In this document: positions 52,550-62,812 of the stretch, in pieces
How positions within the stretch are numbered: the stretch's first letter is position 1
Layout: every line of letters starts with the position of its first letter
NCBI GenBank assembly: GCA_026002815.1
Contig: BPGB01000003.1
Location: 62,001 to 126,000, forward strand
DNA: 64,000 bases
Origin: Candidatus Woesearchaeota archaeon
Lineage (GTDB): Archaea > Nanobdellota > Nanobdellia > Woesearchaeales > UBA9642
Reading direction: 5' to 3'
The notes under the pieces: model-generated
Seen by the model: only the letters and a program-made list of their open reading frames with translations
Database searches by the model: none
Told to the model about the DNA's origin: nothing
Program-made: the position numbers and the translations under genes

Positions 52550-55027
52550 CTAAGGCCTGTCTCTTATCATTGCAGTAATGTAAGGCCATAATTCTGCTGG
52601 CCTAGAATATTTTATTATTAATAAATTGTTGTCTTGTAACACTGAATGCGTATAATAAACTCCTCCTAATGTGGAGTTGATAAACTCTATGTTAAACTTA
52701 TTATCTTCTGAATTAATGTTCTGTCCTGACATGTTAAGGTACATGTACACCATTTGTTTTACTAATTCTTCATCATATTTCTTTTCTTCTAAGGCTGACA
52801 CTTTTATAGTATTATTTGATAAAATATATATTTTTTCAAAATTAGTTGTCTGACTTGCTAAACCTAATGGCTGATTTGGTGTGTATCCGAATAATTTTTG
52901 GAAGAATCTCTTTATACTATTCCAGATAACATAAAATAGATTTTGCTCTATTTCTTGAATGTTATCATTACTTACTATCCAATACTTTGATTCGTTATTG
53001 TAATAAAGCACAAAGTTTTCTTCAGACAGATCAACACATCTTAAATAACTTCCAGAAAGTTCGGTACAAGAGCTTATTCCACCTATACTCGCACTACAAT
53101 CCGGATATGTCTTATAACGCATAAAATATACGTTTTTATAAAGATCACATGCAGGATAATAAGACGGGTCTTCTAAATAAAATCCAGTTATTATTTTCTC
53201 AGCATCATTTTCTTTTAATAGCAGAACACAACCCCCTGAGATACGTGTTGACATACCATCAGAAGTAAACTCCGTACTAATATTGCTGTTGAATATTCTG
53301 CCTGTAACATCACAAAATAAAACATAAGGTTTGCCTGATGTTATGTTTTCTAACAAGTTGGCTATTAAAGATGTTTTAGTGGTCCATGTACCATTGTAAC
53401 AATAATGACCTCCTTTTCCTAAATCAAATGCCTCACTTATTACTTCACCGTCTTTTATACAACTAGAACCGCCGTTTTCATAATTGATGAAAGAATGATT
53501 TACGAAACAATCACTTTCTCTTATGCAATAACCTGATTGTTCATAATTCCAGTCATACTTTATTTCTGCAGGAACCCAATTAGCTAATCCAGAATCATCA
53601 ACACTACACCTATAACCTCTTGAAAGCCATTTCAATGAACTGTTTAAATGCTTATTAAGCAAAGAATCTATGTTCAATGGACTCCATATATTTGACTTGT
53701 TTGAAGCATTCCAATAATCAGCAATTACACACTCGCTACCATCCCAACAATAATTATCCGGACAACACCCGCTAGAAGATTGTATCGTTGGTTGAAGTGG
53801 TTGGTATGCGTTTATCTCAGAATTTTCAATAAAATATATATTATCAAATTTAGCAGTACATCCTGCAGGGACGTGGATTCTTATACTTACATTTTTTAAT
53901 AGACCATTTGATGCATAATTGTTATTAAAAGGTTGTATTTTTGTATTAATCTGTCCTGTTGATAATAATTTTTTGTTCTCGAAGCAATTCTTTATATTAA
54001 AATCATTACTGCTTAAACATCTACCATCATTGATATCTATAAAAACATTCTGACAATCACCAGATACAATATATATTTCTCCTGAAAGAGTATAATTTCT
54101 ATTTGCATAAACATCGAATGTGTCAGAGTAAATATTGATGTCAGTGTTAGAAGCTGTTCCTATTAATCTTTTTTCTTCATTAACACTCCATCCATTATCA
54201 ATAGAATTCCATCCTGGAATGCTGCCGCAATCCCTAAAACAATTCGAAATAGTTTCATCAAGATCATTACAAACGCCATCACCACAATAGCCGCCATAAA
54301 TAGTTATGTTATTACATAAAAAGGAACAATAAGTGCAAGAACCACCATAAGGCGGATCACAACTAACGCCTATCTCCCCAAGCATACAATTTTCACCAAA
54401 TAAAGAACCTACACAATCATTATTGTTATTACACCTATCCCCTCCATATATTCCGCCACACCATTTTTCCTTCTCACATTCTTCGCCTGGGTCTATAATT
54501 CCATTTCCACAAACAGGCATATATTGAAAAACGCAATTACCGGATTGACAAGTTGTTCCCTGAGGACACACATTCCCGCAAGAACCACAATTATTATTAT
54601 CGCTCAAATAATTTACACACACTCCTTGAGCAACACAAGGTATTTGATCTGTACCACAATTCGAAAAACAATCAAAAGCAGATAAACAAGTTATATTACT
54701 AATCACAGGACCGTTTGTGGTATATAGGTACTCACATTCGCCATTGCCATCTGAATCACAACACAAATTATCAAACACATCATATTCTTCAGATAATAAT
54801 ATGCTTCCAGGATCACATTCAGGTTCTTGGTACCAACAGTCATAAAAAGAGATATATTTGTTATATGTTTGCAAGTTTGCAACTCGACATACATCAATAT
54901 TCAAACAATTAGTATAATTAAGACCTGCACATTCATCTGCACTAACTTGCGGAGACAAAACTAATAAAAACAAGATACTTACTAATATACTACTAAAAAT
55001 AAAGTTGTTTTTTATTTTACGCTTCAT
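52550..55027 (-). CDS. Large cysteine-rich secreted protein A
   Basis: 825 residues from ATG 55027, which overlaps the stop of the upstream gene as ATGA (translational coupling); longer frames use no good start. Signal peptide with cleavage near SPQVSADEC. The N-terminal 250 residues hold dense cysteine modules: CGSCGNVCPQGTTCQSGNC, CGNGIIDPGEECE and YCGDGVCNDLDETISNCFRD. A beta-sandwich-like part follows (about 265-400), then further cysteine-poor segments. The last about 110 residues lack cysteine and end without a membrane anchor. Surface or secreted; exact function unknown. Confidence 0.75.
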   Translation of the reverse strand: MKRKIKNNFIFSSILVSILFLLVLSPQVSADECAGLNYTNCLNIDVCRVANLQTYNKYISFYDCWYQEPECDPGSILLSEEYDVFDNLCCDSDGNGECEYLYTTNGPVISNITCLSAFDCFSNCGTDQIPCVAQGVCVNYLSDNNNCGSCGNVCPQGTTCQSGNCVFQYMPVCGNGIIDPGEECEKEKWCGGIYGGDRCNNNNDCVGSLFGENCMLGEIGVSCDPPYGGSCTYCSFLCNNITIYGGYCGDGVCNDLDETISNCFRDCGSIPGWNSIDNGWSVNEEKRLIGTASNTDINIYSDTFDVYANRNYTLSGEIYIVSGDCQNVFIDINDGRCLSSNDFNIKNCFENKKLLSTGQINTKIQPFNNNYASNGLLKNVSIRIHVPAGCTAKFDNIYFIENSEINAYQPLQPTIQSSSGCCPDNYCWDGSECVIADYWNASNKSNIWSPLNIDSLLNKHLNSSLKWLSRGYRCSVDDSGLANWVPAEIKYDWNYEQSGYCIRESDCFVNHSFINYENGGSSCIKDGEVISEAFDLGKGGHYCYNGTWTTKTSLIANLLENITSGKPYVLFCDVTGRIFNSNISTEFTSDGMSTRISGGCVLLLKENDAEKIITGFYLEDPSYYPACDLYKNVYFMRYKTYPDCSASIGGISSCTELSGSYLRCVDLSEENFVLYYNNESKYWIVSNDNIQEIEQNLFYVIWNSIKRFFQKLFGYTPNQPLGLASQTTNFEKIYILSNNTIKVSALEEKKYDEELVKQMVYMYLNMSGQNINSEDNKFNIEFINSTLGGVYYTHSVLQDNNLLIIKYSRPAELWPYITAMIRDRP

Positions 55028-58000
55028 GTTGAAATTGATTGTTGACAAATATTTTCAGGACAATCTCCTCCAAAATTACTATTTTTTATTAAATTTGTTG
55101 CTGGAGGAACTGTTTTTAATGATAACGAATTGTTGTAATCTAAGCCTAATAATCCTACACCATTGATGTTTTGCCTCCAAGCATTGTTAAAACAATAATA
55201 ATCACCTATCTTAGTGCATGAATTAGCAATATTATTTACTATTAAATTTGATAATTGATTAGTTCCGGGATAGGTGCTTAATTTTCCATCATAACTTATT
55301 TTCATATCTGAATACTTGTTGGTTGTGTTAACCTGACATGCTACGAAATAAGAGTCATTATATATTAAATCTTTATATATAAAAGATTCAAACTGATTCT
55401 TAACAGTTTCTTGAATATTATAAGAGTATGAAACAGTTTTTTTGTCAAAAACAATAGTACCATTAAAACAACCTGCTCCAGTATCATTATAAAATTCTCC
55501 ATAATTATCTTTTGAAGTATCATCGCCGCAACATTGATGACCTGTCCAGTAATATCCGCCTACGCTATTACAAGCATATTCATAAACACCTTTATTTTTC
55601 CAAGCGTCATTTCCTGTATAAAATTCATGACCGAAAGGATATTTTGTTAAATTTGTGTCTAAATCAGGGATCCATTTTCCAAACCCTGCTGAACAATAAT
55701 AATTATCTGAACTAGTATGTTCTGGTAAAAGGATAATGTTATCTATTAGTATAGTTAAGTCTCCTGAACCTGTTTTTGTAATGGTTAATGAATTAATATG
55801 CTCGTTTTTATTCATATTATGTATAGGTATTTTTACCCTATGCCACCTCATAGACTCATCACTTCCAATAATATAATTTAATAATGGACCATAATTTACA
55901 TTATTTATAGCCACATTCCCTATCAGATTCTTATTAGAATATACAATACTAAATTCTAGATATTTAAACGATGAAAGAGAAATATTGTTTTCTATGGCAA
56001 CAATTGTTGGTGTACTACCAGCTGTGCGATATTTAAAAACATAATCAATGACAGATCCTCTTTCAGGAGCGTATTTATCATAACTAGAAACGGTGTGTAG
56101 TGCGTTTCCTGAATAAAACAATCTTCCATTATATTGATTTAGAGAAACAGTGCCTAATAATATTTCTGGGTACATGCACTTATCATCATAACAACAATGT
56201 CCAAATAAAGAATTATTATTCTCATTATAACATATATAAGAATCATTATTATATCTAGAAAATAAAGACATTATATCATATGTTTTTTGTCTCACAGGAC
56301 CTAAACAACAATATTGATTATTATCTGTCCTAAAATAGGAATAACCTGCCATACACTCCTGACTATTAATATCAAAAATAATTCCATTTACAGAATCGCA
56401 ATCAATATTATTTTTATCTATACAAGATTCTTCATCATTCTTACTATAGCAACAAAATCCATCTGCCGGAGTGTTTTTTGCATTTATTATCACACCATTA
56501 ACACATACTTGCTGATTATTACATACTGTTCCTGGAGGAATTTGCTGAGAACAAGTTTTAGTAGGATCATAATAATCTTGATCAATACAATTAATAAAAT
56601 CAAACATACATAAACTTTTTTCAATATACTCATTATTTACAGAAAACCCTTGCTGAACATCACAAAAAGGAAATAATGATGCATAACTAGAACTGCAAAC
56701 ATTAGTAAGCTCTCCATTGCCCGTATAACACGTACATGATTCTAAAGTCGAAGGATCTGTCAAGTAAACCAACCTATTAACACAACAATTTTCAGTATTA
56801 GATGGACCACATGCTCCGTTAAAATTATAACCTAATAAGTTCATGAATTCATAACATTGTAGAGCATTGTTAAAATTATATTTCGATTGAAAAGAAGAGT
56901 ATTCTTTAACAGGAATGGCTGATAAATCAATATTGCTCGCATTACAATAACTCCAATTTACGGCATTAGAAATAAAATCTGCCTCCTTATTATTTAATAA
57001 AAAAATTCTTGAAGCATTAAAGATATTGTCATTAGAAGATACCCATTTAAAACCTCCTCCATTAGAATTTATATGATTAGAAGTATTATAACACAAATAT
57101 TTTTTATCAGGACTTACATAACCATAATCTCCAACGCGATATTCACAAATATTTGTTGGACAATCATTTACAGAAAACTGATTACAATATTCTTCGGGAG
57201 TCTTAATAGTACAAATATTGTCAATCCATTTGCAATAATCATTTGACTCACAAGAAATTTGAGTATTATAATTACAAGCAGGAGGATAATAAAAACCAAT
57301 TCTACTATAACAACCCGGCAAGTCATCTCCACAACAACCATCAGAGCCATCATTTGCAGTATTATTATATTGAAGAGATGCTATAAAATGAGTGCCTTGC
57401 TTATATTCTCCATCTATATAACATAAATCAGTAACATCCGACCACCCATCAATGGTACATATTTTCCCATCTGTGGAGACGAAACCATAATCATTAGCGT
57501 CATCACCACAACAACTCTTTCCTATTGGCTGACCATCTTTCCAATATCTCATTCCAACAAAATAAGGATCGTTTTCACAAGAGTATTTATCAACATCGCC
57601 ATCATAAAAAGAGAGAGGACCATAGGAATTTATAATTTGAAAATATTCCCTTAAAAGAGGTCTAGAATTACTTCCTGAAGGATAAAAGTTTATATCTAAA
57701 ACCCTTTCATTATCTCTCCAAGATATATATAATATTTTAAAAAGATACCATCCTTGTTCAATACTAGGAAGGTCGTTATTGGAGTGGGTTCCTGGCACTG
57801 TAAATGTTTTGCTATATATTTGTTCTAAATTCCTTGTTGACGTATTATAATAGTATATCTCAAAAATAGCAATCCTGTTTACGGATATACCATAAGCTAA
57901 ATCTATCAAGGTTCTATTAACATAGCCCCATGTATTAAAAACATATCTCCTATTTTCGTTAGGAAGAGAAAGATACTCGTTTGGCACCAATCTTGTTGAA

Positions 58001-58545
58001 TCGTATAAATTGACTCCTTCATTACTTATTGGTCTTATGTTTAACTTCCAATCACCACACCACTGAGCAGTACAAGCCGTTCTAGGGGTATAAGATTTTC
58101 CTGAAGGATATCCTGAAGATATTTTATATATATTATAAGATGTTCCTGTTTCAGGCCATAGACAATAATTTGCTGCATTACTCAAAATAGAAAAAAGGTT
58201 TTCATTCAAACATGTTGGTGGAAAAACAGCATAAACATTATCTCCGTTAGTACGTACACCATCACCATCAAATCTTTCACCGCTCCAATCCCTGCTAATT
58301 CCGGGTAACGTTGTTGTTGTAATTGTGTAATCATTTCCTATATTAACATTAAAACCTATGTCTTCACAGTTTTCTTCTGTTTGGATTGTTTGTGAAAAAG
58401 CGTATCTATTATTAACATTATACTTATTAACGGCAGTACGAATACAAGTATCATATGTAGCAGCACTTATAAAAAAAGCAAGCAATACAAAAACAGTAAC
58501 TAAAATAAAAAAATACAATAATTTAAACCCCTTTTTTGTATTCAT
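55024..58545 (-). CDS. Giant cysteine-rich surface protein B with CCGDD motifs
   Basis: 1173 residues. An N-terminal hydrophobic segment (about 8-29) serves as signal or anchor. CCGDD occurs at about residues 345, 404 and 1005, each starting a small cysteine module (for example CCGDDANDYGFVS then C), and dozens of further cysteines occur in pairs. Stretches near 250-310 and 850-930 look like carbohydrate-binding beta sandwiches (FKYLEFSIVYSN, MRWHRVKIPIHN, ILIDNIILLP). Proteins of this type are common in Woesearchaeota-like genomes but functionally unknown. Coupled by ATGA to the gene that follows. Confidence 0.75.
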   Translation of the reverse strand: MNTKKGFKLLYFFILVTVFVLLAFFISAATYDTCIRTAVNKYNVNNRYAFSQTIQTEENCEDIGFNVNIGNDYTITTTTLPGISRDWSGERFDGDGVRTNGDNVYAVFPPTCLNENLFSILSNAANYCLWPETGTSYNIYKISSGYPSGKSYTPRTACTAQWCGDWKLNIRPISNEGVNLYDSTRLVPNEYLSLPNENRRYVFNTWGYVNRTLIDLAYGISVNRIAIFEIYYYNTSTRNLEQIYSKTFTVPGTHSNNDLPSIEQGWYLFKILYISWRDNERVLDINFYPSGSNSRPLLREYFQIINSYGPLSFYDGDVDKYSCENDPYFVGMRYWKDGQPIGKSCCGDDANDYGFVSTDGKICTIDGWSDVTDLCYIDGEYKQGTHFIASLQYNNTANDGSDGCCGDDLPGCYSRIGFYYPPACNYNTQISCESNDYCKWIDNICTIKTPEEYCNQFSVNDCPTNICEYRVGDYGYVSPDKKYLCYNTSNHINSNGGGFKWVSSNDNIFNASRIFLLNNKEADFISNAVNWSYCNASNIDLSAIPVKEYSSFQSKYNFNNALQCYEFMNLLGYNFNGACGPSNTENCCVNRLVYLTDPSTLESCTCYTGNGELTNVCSSSYASLFPFCDVQQGFSVNNEYIEKSLCMFDFINCIDQDYYDPTKTCSQQIPPGTVCNNQQVCVNGVIINAKNTPADGFCCYSKNDEESCIDKNNIDCDSVNGIIFDINSQECMAGYSYFRTDNNQYCCLGPVRQKTYDIMSLFSRYNNDSYICYNENNNSLFGHCCYDDKCMYPEILLGTVSLNQYNGRLFYSGNALHTVSSYDKYAPERGSVIDYVFKYRTAGSTPTIVAIENNISLSSFKYLEFSIVYSNKNLIGNVAINNVNYGPLLNYIIGSDESMRWHRVKIPIHNMNKNEHINSLTITKTGSGDLTILIDNIILLPEHTSSDNYYCSAGFGKWIPDLDTNLTKYPFGHEFYTGNDAWKNKGVYEYACNSVGGYYWTGHQCCGDDTSKDNYGEFYNDTGAGCFNGTIVFDKKTVSYSYNIQETVKNQFESFIYKDLIYNDSYFVACQVNTTNKYSDMKISYDGKLSTYPGTNQLSNLIVNNIANSCTKIGDYYCFNNAWRQNINGVGLLGLDYNNSLSLKTVPPATNLIKNSNFGGDCPENICQQSIST

Positions 58546-58676
58546 ACCACACCTTTGTCTTTATTTTGTTTTTTAATTTTTAAATATTACTATTTTGTGC
58601 TTAATTACTTCAATTCTGCTTAAAACCATATTAACATTTATATATTGGCTAATAATTAATCTATTGGTGAATAATT

Positions 58677-60827
58677 ATGAATAAGGTTTTATCATTATAT
58701 ATTGTCGGTTTATTGTTATTTGGAGGAATCGTCTTGCTTGCAGGATGTTCTGAAACTCCAATTAATACAGGAGATCCTACCCCAGGAAAAATTGAATTAT
58801 CTGGTGACGTTATAAAATTCAATTCTACTGCAGAATTGGATTCTTTCTTGAAGGACCGGCAATCATATTATCCTTCCGCTTATCGTGGCGGCGTCATGAT
58901 GGATGCAATTGTTAAAACATCTGGGGCTGTTGCAGAATCTTCAAGTGGCGGTGGTGCTAATGATTACTCGCAGACTAATGTTCAGATTGAAGGCGTTGAT
59001 GAAGCTGATTTTGTTAAGAATGATGATAAATATATTTATATCTTAAATAACAATAAGTTAATAATTATTGATAGTGAAGACAAAAGAATAATTTCAGAAA
59101 CCGAACTTCCTGAAAATTTGTATTCTGCTAACTTATATGTTTATAATGACAAGATAGTGATATTGGGAGAATCAAATGAAGAGTCAATTTATTTCATGAA
59201 ATACGATATTATGCCACAAAAATATTATGAATCAATAACAAAAGTATTAATTTATGATGCTTCTAATAAAGAGAATCCTGTTCTTAATAAAGAATTTAAA
59301 GCAACAGGATCTTATTTTCAATCAAGAATGATAGGTGATATGGTCTATTTGGTCGCTGTAAAGTATGCTGATTATCCAGTAAGGCCTCCGATGATATATG
59401 CTGACAAGATGATTTCTCCAGCCATATATTATTTTGATAATGGTGAAGAGCAGTATAATTATAATACGATAGTCTCTATAAATGTGGATAAAGAACAGAT
59501 TGTTGATTCTCAGGTATACTTATTAGGGTATAGCAATACTTTGATGATGTCTGAAAACAACATATATATTGCTTATCAGAAGCAACCTTATAGGTGTTGG
59601 GGATGGTATTGTAGAGACGACACATATGATAAGAAGCGATTTACTGAAGTTGTTGTTCCATTATTAGAAGGAACATTAAAGACAGATATAGAAAATATTT
59701 TGAGACAGAGAATCTCTGATGATGAGCAGTGGAGTAGGATATCTGATAAGTTGACTGAGTTTTTCAAAGAAATGAAAGATAATGAAGACATGCAGAACCA
59801 ATATCAAGACATGTTTGATAATATTCAAGCAGCACTTAATGATTATGATGCAAGGCAATTGCTTGAGAATTCAAAGACGATAATACATAAGATTGCAGTA
59901 GATAATGGAGTGCTTAATTATGTTGCGAAGGGAGAAGTTGATGGAAGATTATTGAATCAATTCAGTCTAGACGAGTATAATGATTATTTGAGAGTTGCAA
60001 CTACCGTTGATTTGTGGATGAACAGCGGCAGAAAGACATATAATAACGTTTACGTTCTAGACAAAAACATGGATACTGTAGGATCCCTTGAGAATGTGGC
60101 AACTAATGAAACAATATACTCGACAAGATTCATGGGCGACAAATTATACATGGTGACATTCAAACAGATAGACCCATTCTTTGTCATTGATTTGTCAAAT
60201 CCTAAAGCTCCTGAAGTTTTAGGGGAATTAAAGATTCCGGGATATTCAAGGTATCTACACCCTTTCAAGAACAATTTCATAATCGGTGTCGGCAAGAATA
60301 CTGGAGAGAATCAATGGGGCGGAACATCAATACAGGGTGTTAAGATTTCATTATTTGATGTGTCAGATTTTAATAAACCAAAAGAAGTCGATACATTCGA
60401 TATAGGAATGGAAGGAACAGATACGCCAATAATGTATGAACACAAGGCATTCTTGTTATTCAATGACATAATGGTCATTCCTGTATCTGAGATAACTTCA
60501 AGAAACACAGGAAGATATGGTTATGATTACTCATACTGGGATGGAGCATATGTTTTTAATGTGACAGAAGATGGTTTTGACTTGATAGGAAAAGTAAAAC
60601 ACGACTCTAGAAGTTCTTCATACTATAATTGGTATGATAGGGCATCTGTTACTAGAAGTATAATAATGGATAATGAATTGTTCACTATAAGCAATAAATT
60701 CATCAAAGTGAATGATTTGGAAAATTCTTTGAAATCTTTGGGAAGTATCGAACTTCCAGGAGATAATATTTATTATCCAATGTATGCGAATAGAGGAGTA
60801 GCAGTGTCAGAACCTATGGTGAAATAA
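58677..60827 (+). CDS. Secreted beta-propeller domain lipoprotein
   Basis: 716 residues. Lipobox LLAGC with C24. The beta-propeller family signature QTNVQIEGVDEADFVKNDDK occurs near residue 100, followed by repeated blades such as YIYILNNNKLIIIDSEDKR and KVLIYDASNKENPVL. A helical insertion (about 325-390) interrupts the blades. Such outer propellers are usually binding or scaffold proteins. A GGTGAAT site precedes the ATG, and ATTTATATAT (about 58635) is the likely promoter. Divergent from protein B. Confidence 0.9.
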   Translation: MNKVLSLYIVGLLLFGGIVLLAGCSETPINTGDPTPGKIELSGDVIKFNSTAELDSFLKDRQSYYPSAYRGGVMMDAIVKTSGAVAESSSGGGANDYSQTNVQIEGVDEADFVKNDDKYIYILNNNKLIIIDSEDKRIISETELPENLYSANLYVYNDKIVILGESNEESIYFMKYDIMPQKYYESITKVLIYDASNKENPVLNKEFKATGSYFQSRMIGDMVYLVAVKYADYPVRPPMIYADKMISPAIYYFDNGEEQYNYNTIVSINVDKEQIVDSQVYLLGYSNTLMMSENNIYIAYQKQPYRCWGWYCRDDTYDKKRFTEVVVPLLEGTLKTDIENILRQRISDDEQWSRISDKLTEFFKEMKDNEDMQNQYQDMFDNIQAALNDYDARQLLENSKTIIHKIAVDNGVLNYVAKGEVDGRLLNQFSLDEYNDYLRVATTVDLWMNSGRKTYNNVYVLDKNMDTVGSLENVATNETIYSTRFMGDKLYMVTFKQIDPFFVIDLSNPKAPEVLGELKIPGYSRYLHPFKNNFIIGVGKNTGENQWGGTSIQGVKISLFDVSDFNKPKEVDTFDIGMEGTDTPIMYEHKAFLLFNDIMVIPVSEITSRNTGRYGYDYSYWDGAYVFNVTEDGFDLIGKVKHDSRSSSYYNWYDRASVTRSIIMDNELFTISNKFIKVNDLENSLKSLGSIELPGDNIYYPMYANRGVAVSEPMVK

Positions 60828-60888
60828 TTTTTTATTTTTTTAATTCTGACAAAAATAACATTATAAAATAAGAATTTAATATGACAAT

Positions 60889-61211
60889 ATGAGAGTTTGC
60901 GAATTTTGTCATGAAGATATCAAATTATGGCAGACATATATTACTAAAAAATCCAAGAATTATCATGAAGGATGCTATCATGATATGACTGATACTTCAG
61001 AAAATAAATTCGAAAAAATTATAAGAAAAAAAATGAAGAATTTATATATAATAGGAATAAAAAAGCATTTTATCTGATTATAATCTTAATAGTGACGTGG
61101 TTAGTGGATAATTTTACTGGTTTGTTTGATAAGTTGTTTAATACCACAATCAGTTCGAGTGATTTGGGATTATTTCTTACAATCGTAATTTGTATATCGT
61201 TATTTGCTTAG
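60889..61211 (+). pseudogene. Small zinc-knuckle membrane protein interrupted by one frameshift
   Basis: Frame one (60889-61077) encodes MRVCEFCHEDIKLWQTYITK with C-x2-C and a later H-x3-C (YHEGCYH), a zinc-binding knuckle. At a run of eight A (61026-61033) the coding sense moves one base back and stays open to TAG at 61209-61211, giving NRNKKAFYLIIILIVTWLVD and a second hydrophobic helix ending LFLTIVICISLFA. The joined protein of about 107 residues would be a cytoplasmic zinc knuckle with two membrane helices. Without the shift the product is a 62-residue soluble stub. Confidence 0.55.
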
Positions 61212-61246
61212 ACAGAAAGAAGTAGGAAAAGATACTATAAAAAATT

Positions 61247-61936
61247 TTAATATATTTTATCTCTTTTATTTTCTTCTTTTTTAATTAATGAGACCATCTC
61301 TTTCTCGTGACCTGCTCCGATTACTGTAAGAATCTTCTTGTCCGGATTATTCTCGATTATTTTTACAAGGTTCTTTGCCATCACGATATTTCTTTCATGG
61401 ATCAACACATTATATAGTGAAGGATATCTAGTCTTTAATTCTCCTATCATCCTGTTTATTAATTCCTCTTTAGGTACTTGATTAAGGTTTATCCTGATTT
61501 TTGGAGCAAACGGGCTTCTTATGACGTCCCATAATATTCTCATCTTTTCCTTGAATGTGAATTGTTTAGAGAATCTCTTAAGAGTTATCTCTATGTCTTG
61601 ATCTATTAACATCAATTGCTTATTGTTTTGTTTTGCAAGATTTACTGCTGTAAGCATATCACTTCCAGGTTTTACTCCGACTATATTTCCGAGTTTTCTC
61701 TGCAATAATCCGGCAATGACTGCAAATAAATATCCTTGTAAACCGTACTTTCTTATTCCTGATAAAGAATAATCTGGCTTCGCATTTGTTAATAGTGCAT
61801 GTAATCTCTTATGATCTAGTTCTACACAAACAATGTCAGGGTCTATTTTATTAAAAGCTTCTGTTATTTCTTTTATTGATTGACTCGCTATATGGCTTGT
61901 CCCTAATAAAATTATATTTTTATATATAATAGTCAT
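61247..61936 (-). CDS. TraB family protein (TraB/PrgY/GumN)
   Basis: 229 residues. ILLGTSHIASQSIKEITEAF and the following ELDHKRLHALL carry the first GTSH and acidic motifs, and VIGAGHEKEM near residue 215 carries the second G-x-GH motif; both belong to the TraB superfamily of putative metal-dependent enzymes. Bacterial PrgY blocks pheromone self-sensing, but archaeal members have no fixed role. The usual C-terminal membrane domain is lacking; the protein stops after GAGH. A short hydrophobic patch (YLFAVIAGLL) lies near 75. Confidence 0.88.
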   Translation of the reverse strand: MTIIYKNIILLGTSHIASQSIKEITEAFNKIDPDIVCVELDHKRLHALLTNAKPDYSLSGIRKYGLQGYLFAVIAGLLQRKLGNIVGVKPGSDMLTAVNLAKQNNKQLMLIDQDIEITLKRFSKQFTFKEKMRILWDVIRSPFAPKIRINLNQVPKEELINRMIGELKTRYPSLYNVLIHERNIVMAKNLVKIIENNPDKKILTVIGAGHEKEMVSLIKKEENKRDKIY

Positions 61937-62381
61937 TTTCGATTATAATATATCTTTTATTATATGCACTTAATAGATTCTCCTAATTGTCAATATTTAC
62001 TATAATAGTTACTATAAATATATTATATCAGTTAATATTAATATATCATATAAGTAGATAAATACAATATTTTATCTAATAATCATATTAATTATTTCCT
62101 ATACGCATTAATTTTATTATAAAAATATATTATAATATATTATAAATAAAACAATATTATAATTAAAACTAAAAATAACACTATTATTAAAATATTATTA
62201 ATTTTTAGAATATATTTTATTAAAAAAATATATTCTTATTAAAATAATTAATTATCAAAAAAGCAATTATTACATGTTTTAAATAATAATTTATTATTAA
62301 AAGTATGTTAAAAATATTTTATTAAATAAACTTGTTTCAAAAATAAAAGGCGATGTTTTAAAAAATTTTTAAAAATATAAA
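61937..62381. other. 445-base extremely AT-rich gene-free region
   Basis: Nearly all A and T, with many short inverted repeats (for example ATATATTATAATATATTATA around 62126-62145). Its left end is the promoter region of the TraB gene, its right end the 3' side of the next gene. No ORF, tRNA or GC-rich repeat is seen. A role as an unwinding region or as a bent, histone-bound spacer cannot be judged. Confidence 0.6.
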
Positions 62382-62735
62382 CTACTTTTCTTTTTCTAAA
62401 TTTATTATATATGTATCTATTCCTGAAGAAATGAACGCAGTCATTAATATCCTGTATTCTGGAATGGTATATTTCTCTTTTAATAATAATTTTATAGCAT
62501 TCTCATATAATGGAACAGAATAATCATCTTCATTCTTTATTACTTTACTTTGAAATATTAATTCATTAATACCATAAATTTCACTAAATCTTTCAGATAT
62601 GATTAAACCTTTTTCTACCAAATAATTAATTAACTCGTTAGAAAAATCTTCTAATATTATTTTTTTCTTAACATCTATTTTATTATAAGAAAATATTCTC
62701 TCTAATTCGTCATCAATAATTTCTTTTAATCTCAT
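62382..62735 (-). CDS. Hypothetical protein
   Basis: 117 residues, all-helical, no cysteine, no membrane segment. The start MRLKEIIDDELERIFSYNKI is followed by leucine/isoleucine-rich helices (LINYLVEKGLIISERFSEIY; AIKLLLKEKYTIPEYRILM). No family recognised. It has a candidate promoter (TTTATACTAA, 62797-62806) and an 8-bp inverted repeat in front, so it may be transcribed independently of the three genes upstream. Confidence 0.6.
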   Translation of the reverse strand: MRLKEIIDDELERIFSYNKIDVKKKIILEDFSNELINYLVEKGLIISERFSEIYGINELIFQSKVIKNEDDYSVPLYENAIKLLLKEKYTIPEYRILMTAFISSGIDTYIINLEKEK

Positions 62736-62750
62736 TTTTGAAACCCAAGC

Positions 62751-62772
62751 CGAGTCAAGAAAAGTTGACTCG
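62751..62772 (-). promoter_or_regulatory. 8-bp perfect inverted repeat upstream of 62382-62735
   Basis: CGAGTCAA-(6)-TTGACTCG, followed by a further GACTC copy at 62772-62776. It lies just after the transcription start predicted from the TTTATACTAA box, so it could be an operator or a 5' hairpin. The region is more GC-rich than its surroundings. No T tract follows in the sense direction, which argues against a terminator. Confidence 0.5.
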
Positions 62773-62812
62773 ACTCAGGAAAAAGAGGTGAGTTAGTATA
62801 AATTTATTTTAA

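Noticed and set aside
54703-54912. Small frames on both strands inside the cysteine-rich protein genes.
   Set aside because: They are shadows of the long genes, lack ribosome binding sites and have biased, cysteine/histidine-rich nonsense composition.
61937-62381. AT-rich region as replication origin.
   Set aside because: No cdc6/orc gene next to it and no recognisable origin recognition boxes; only base composition supports it.
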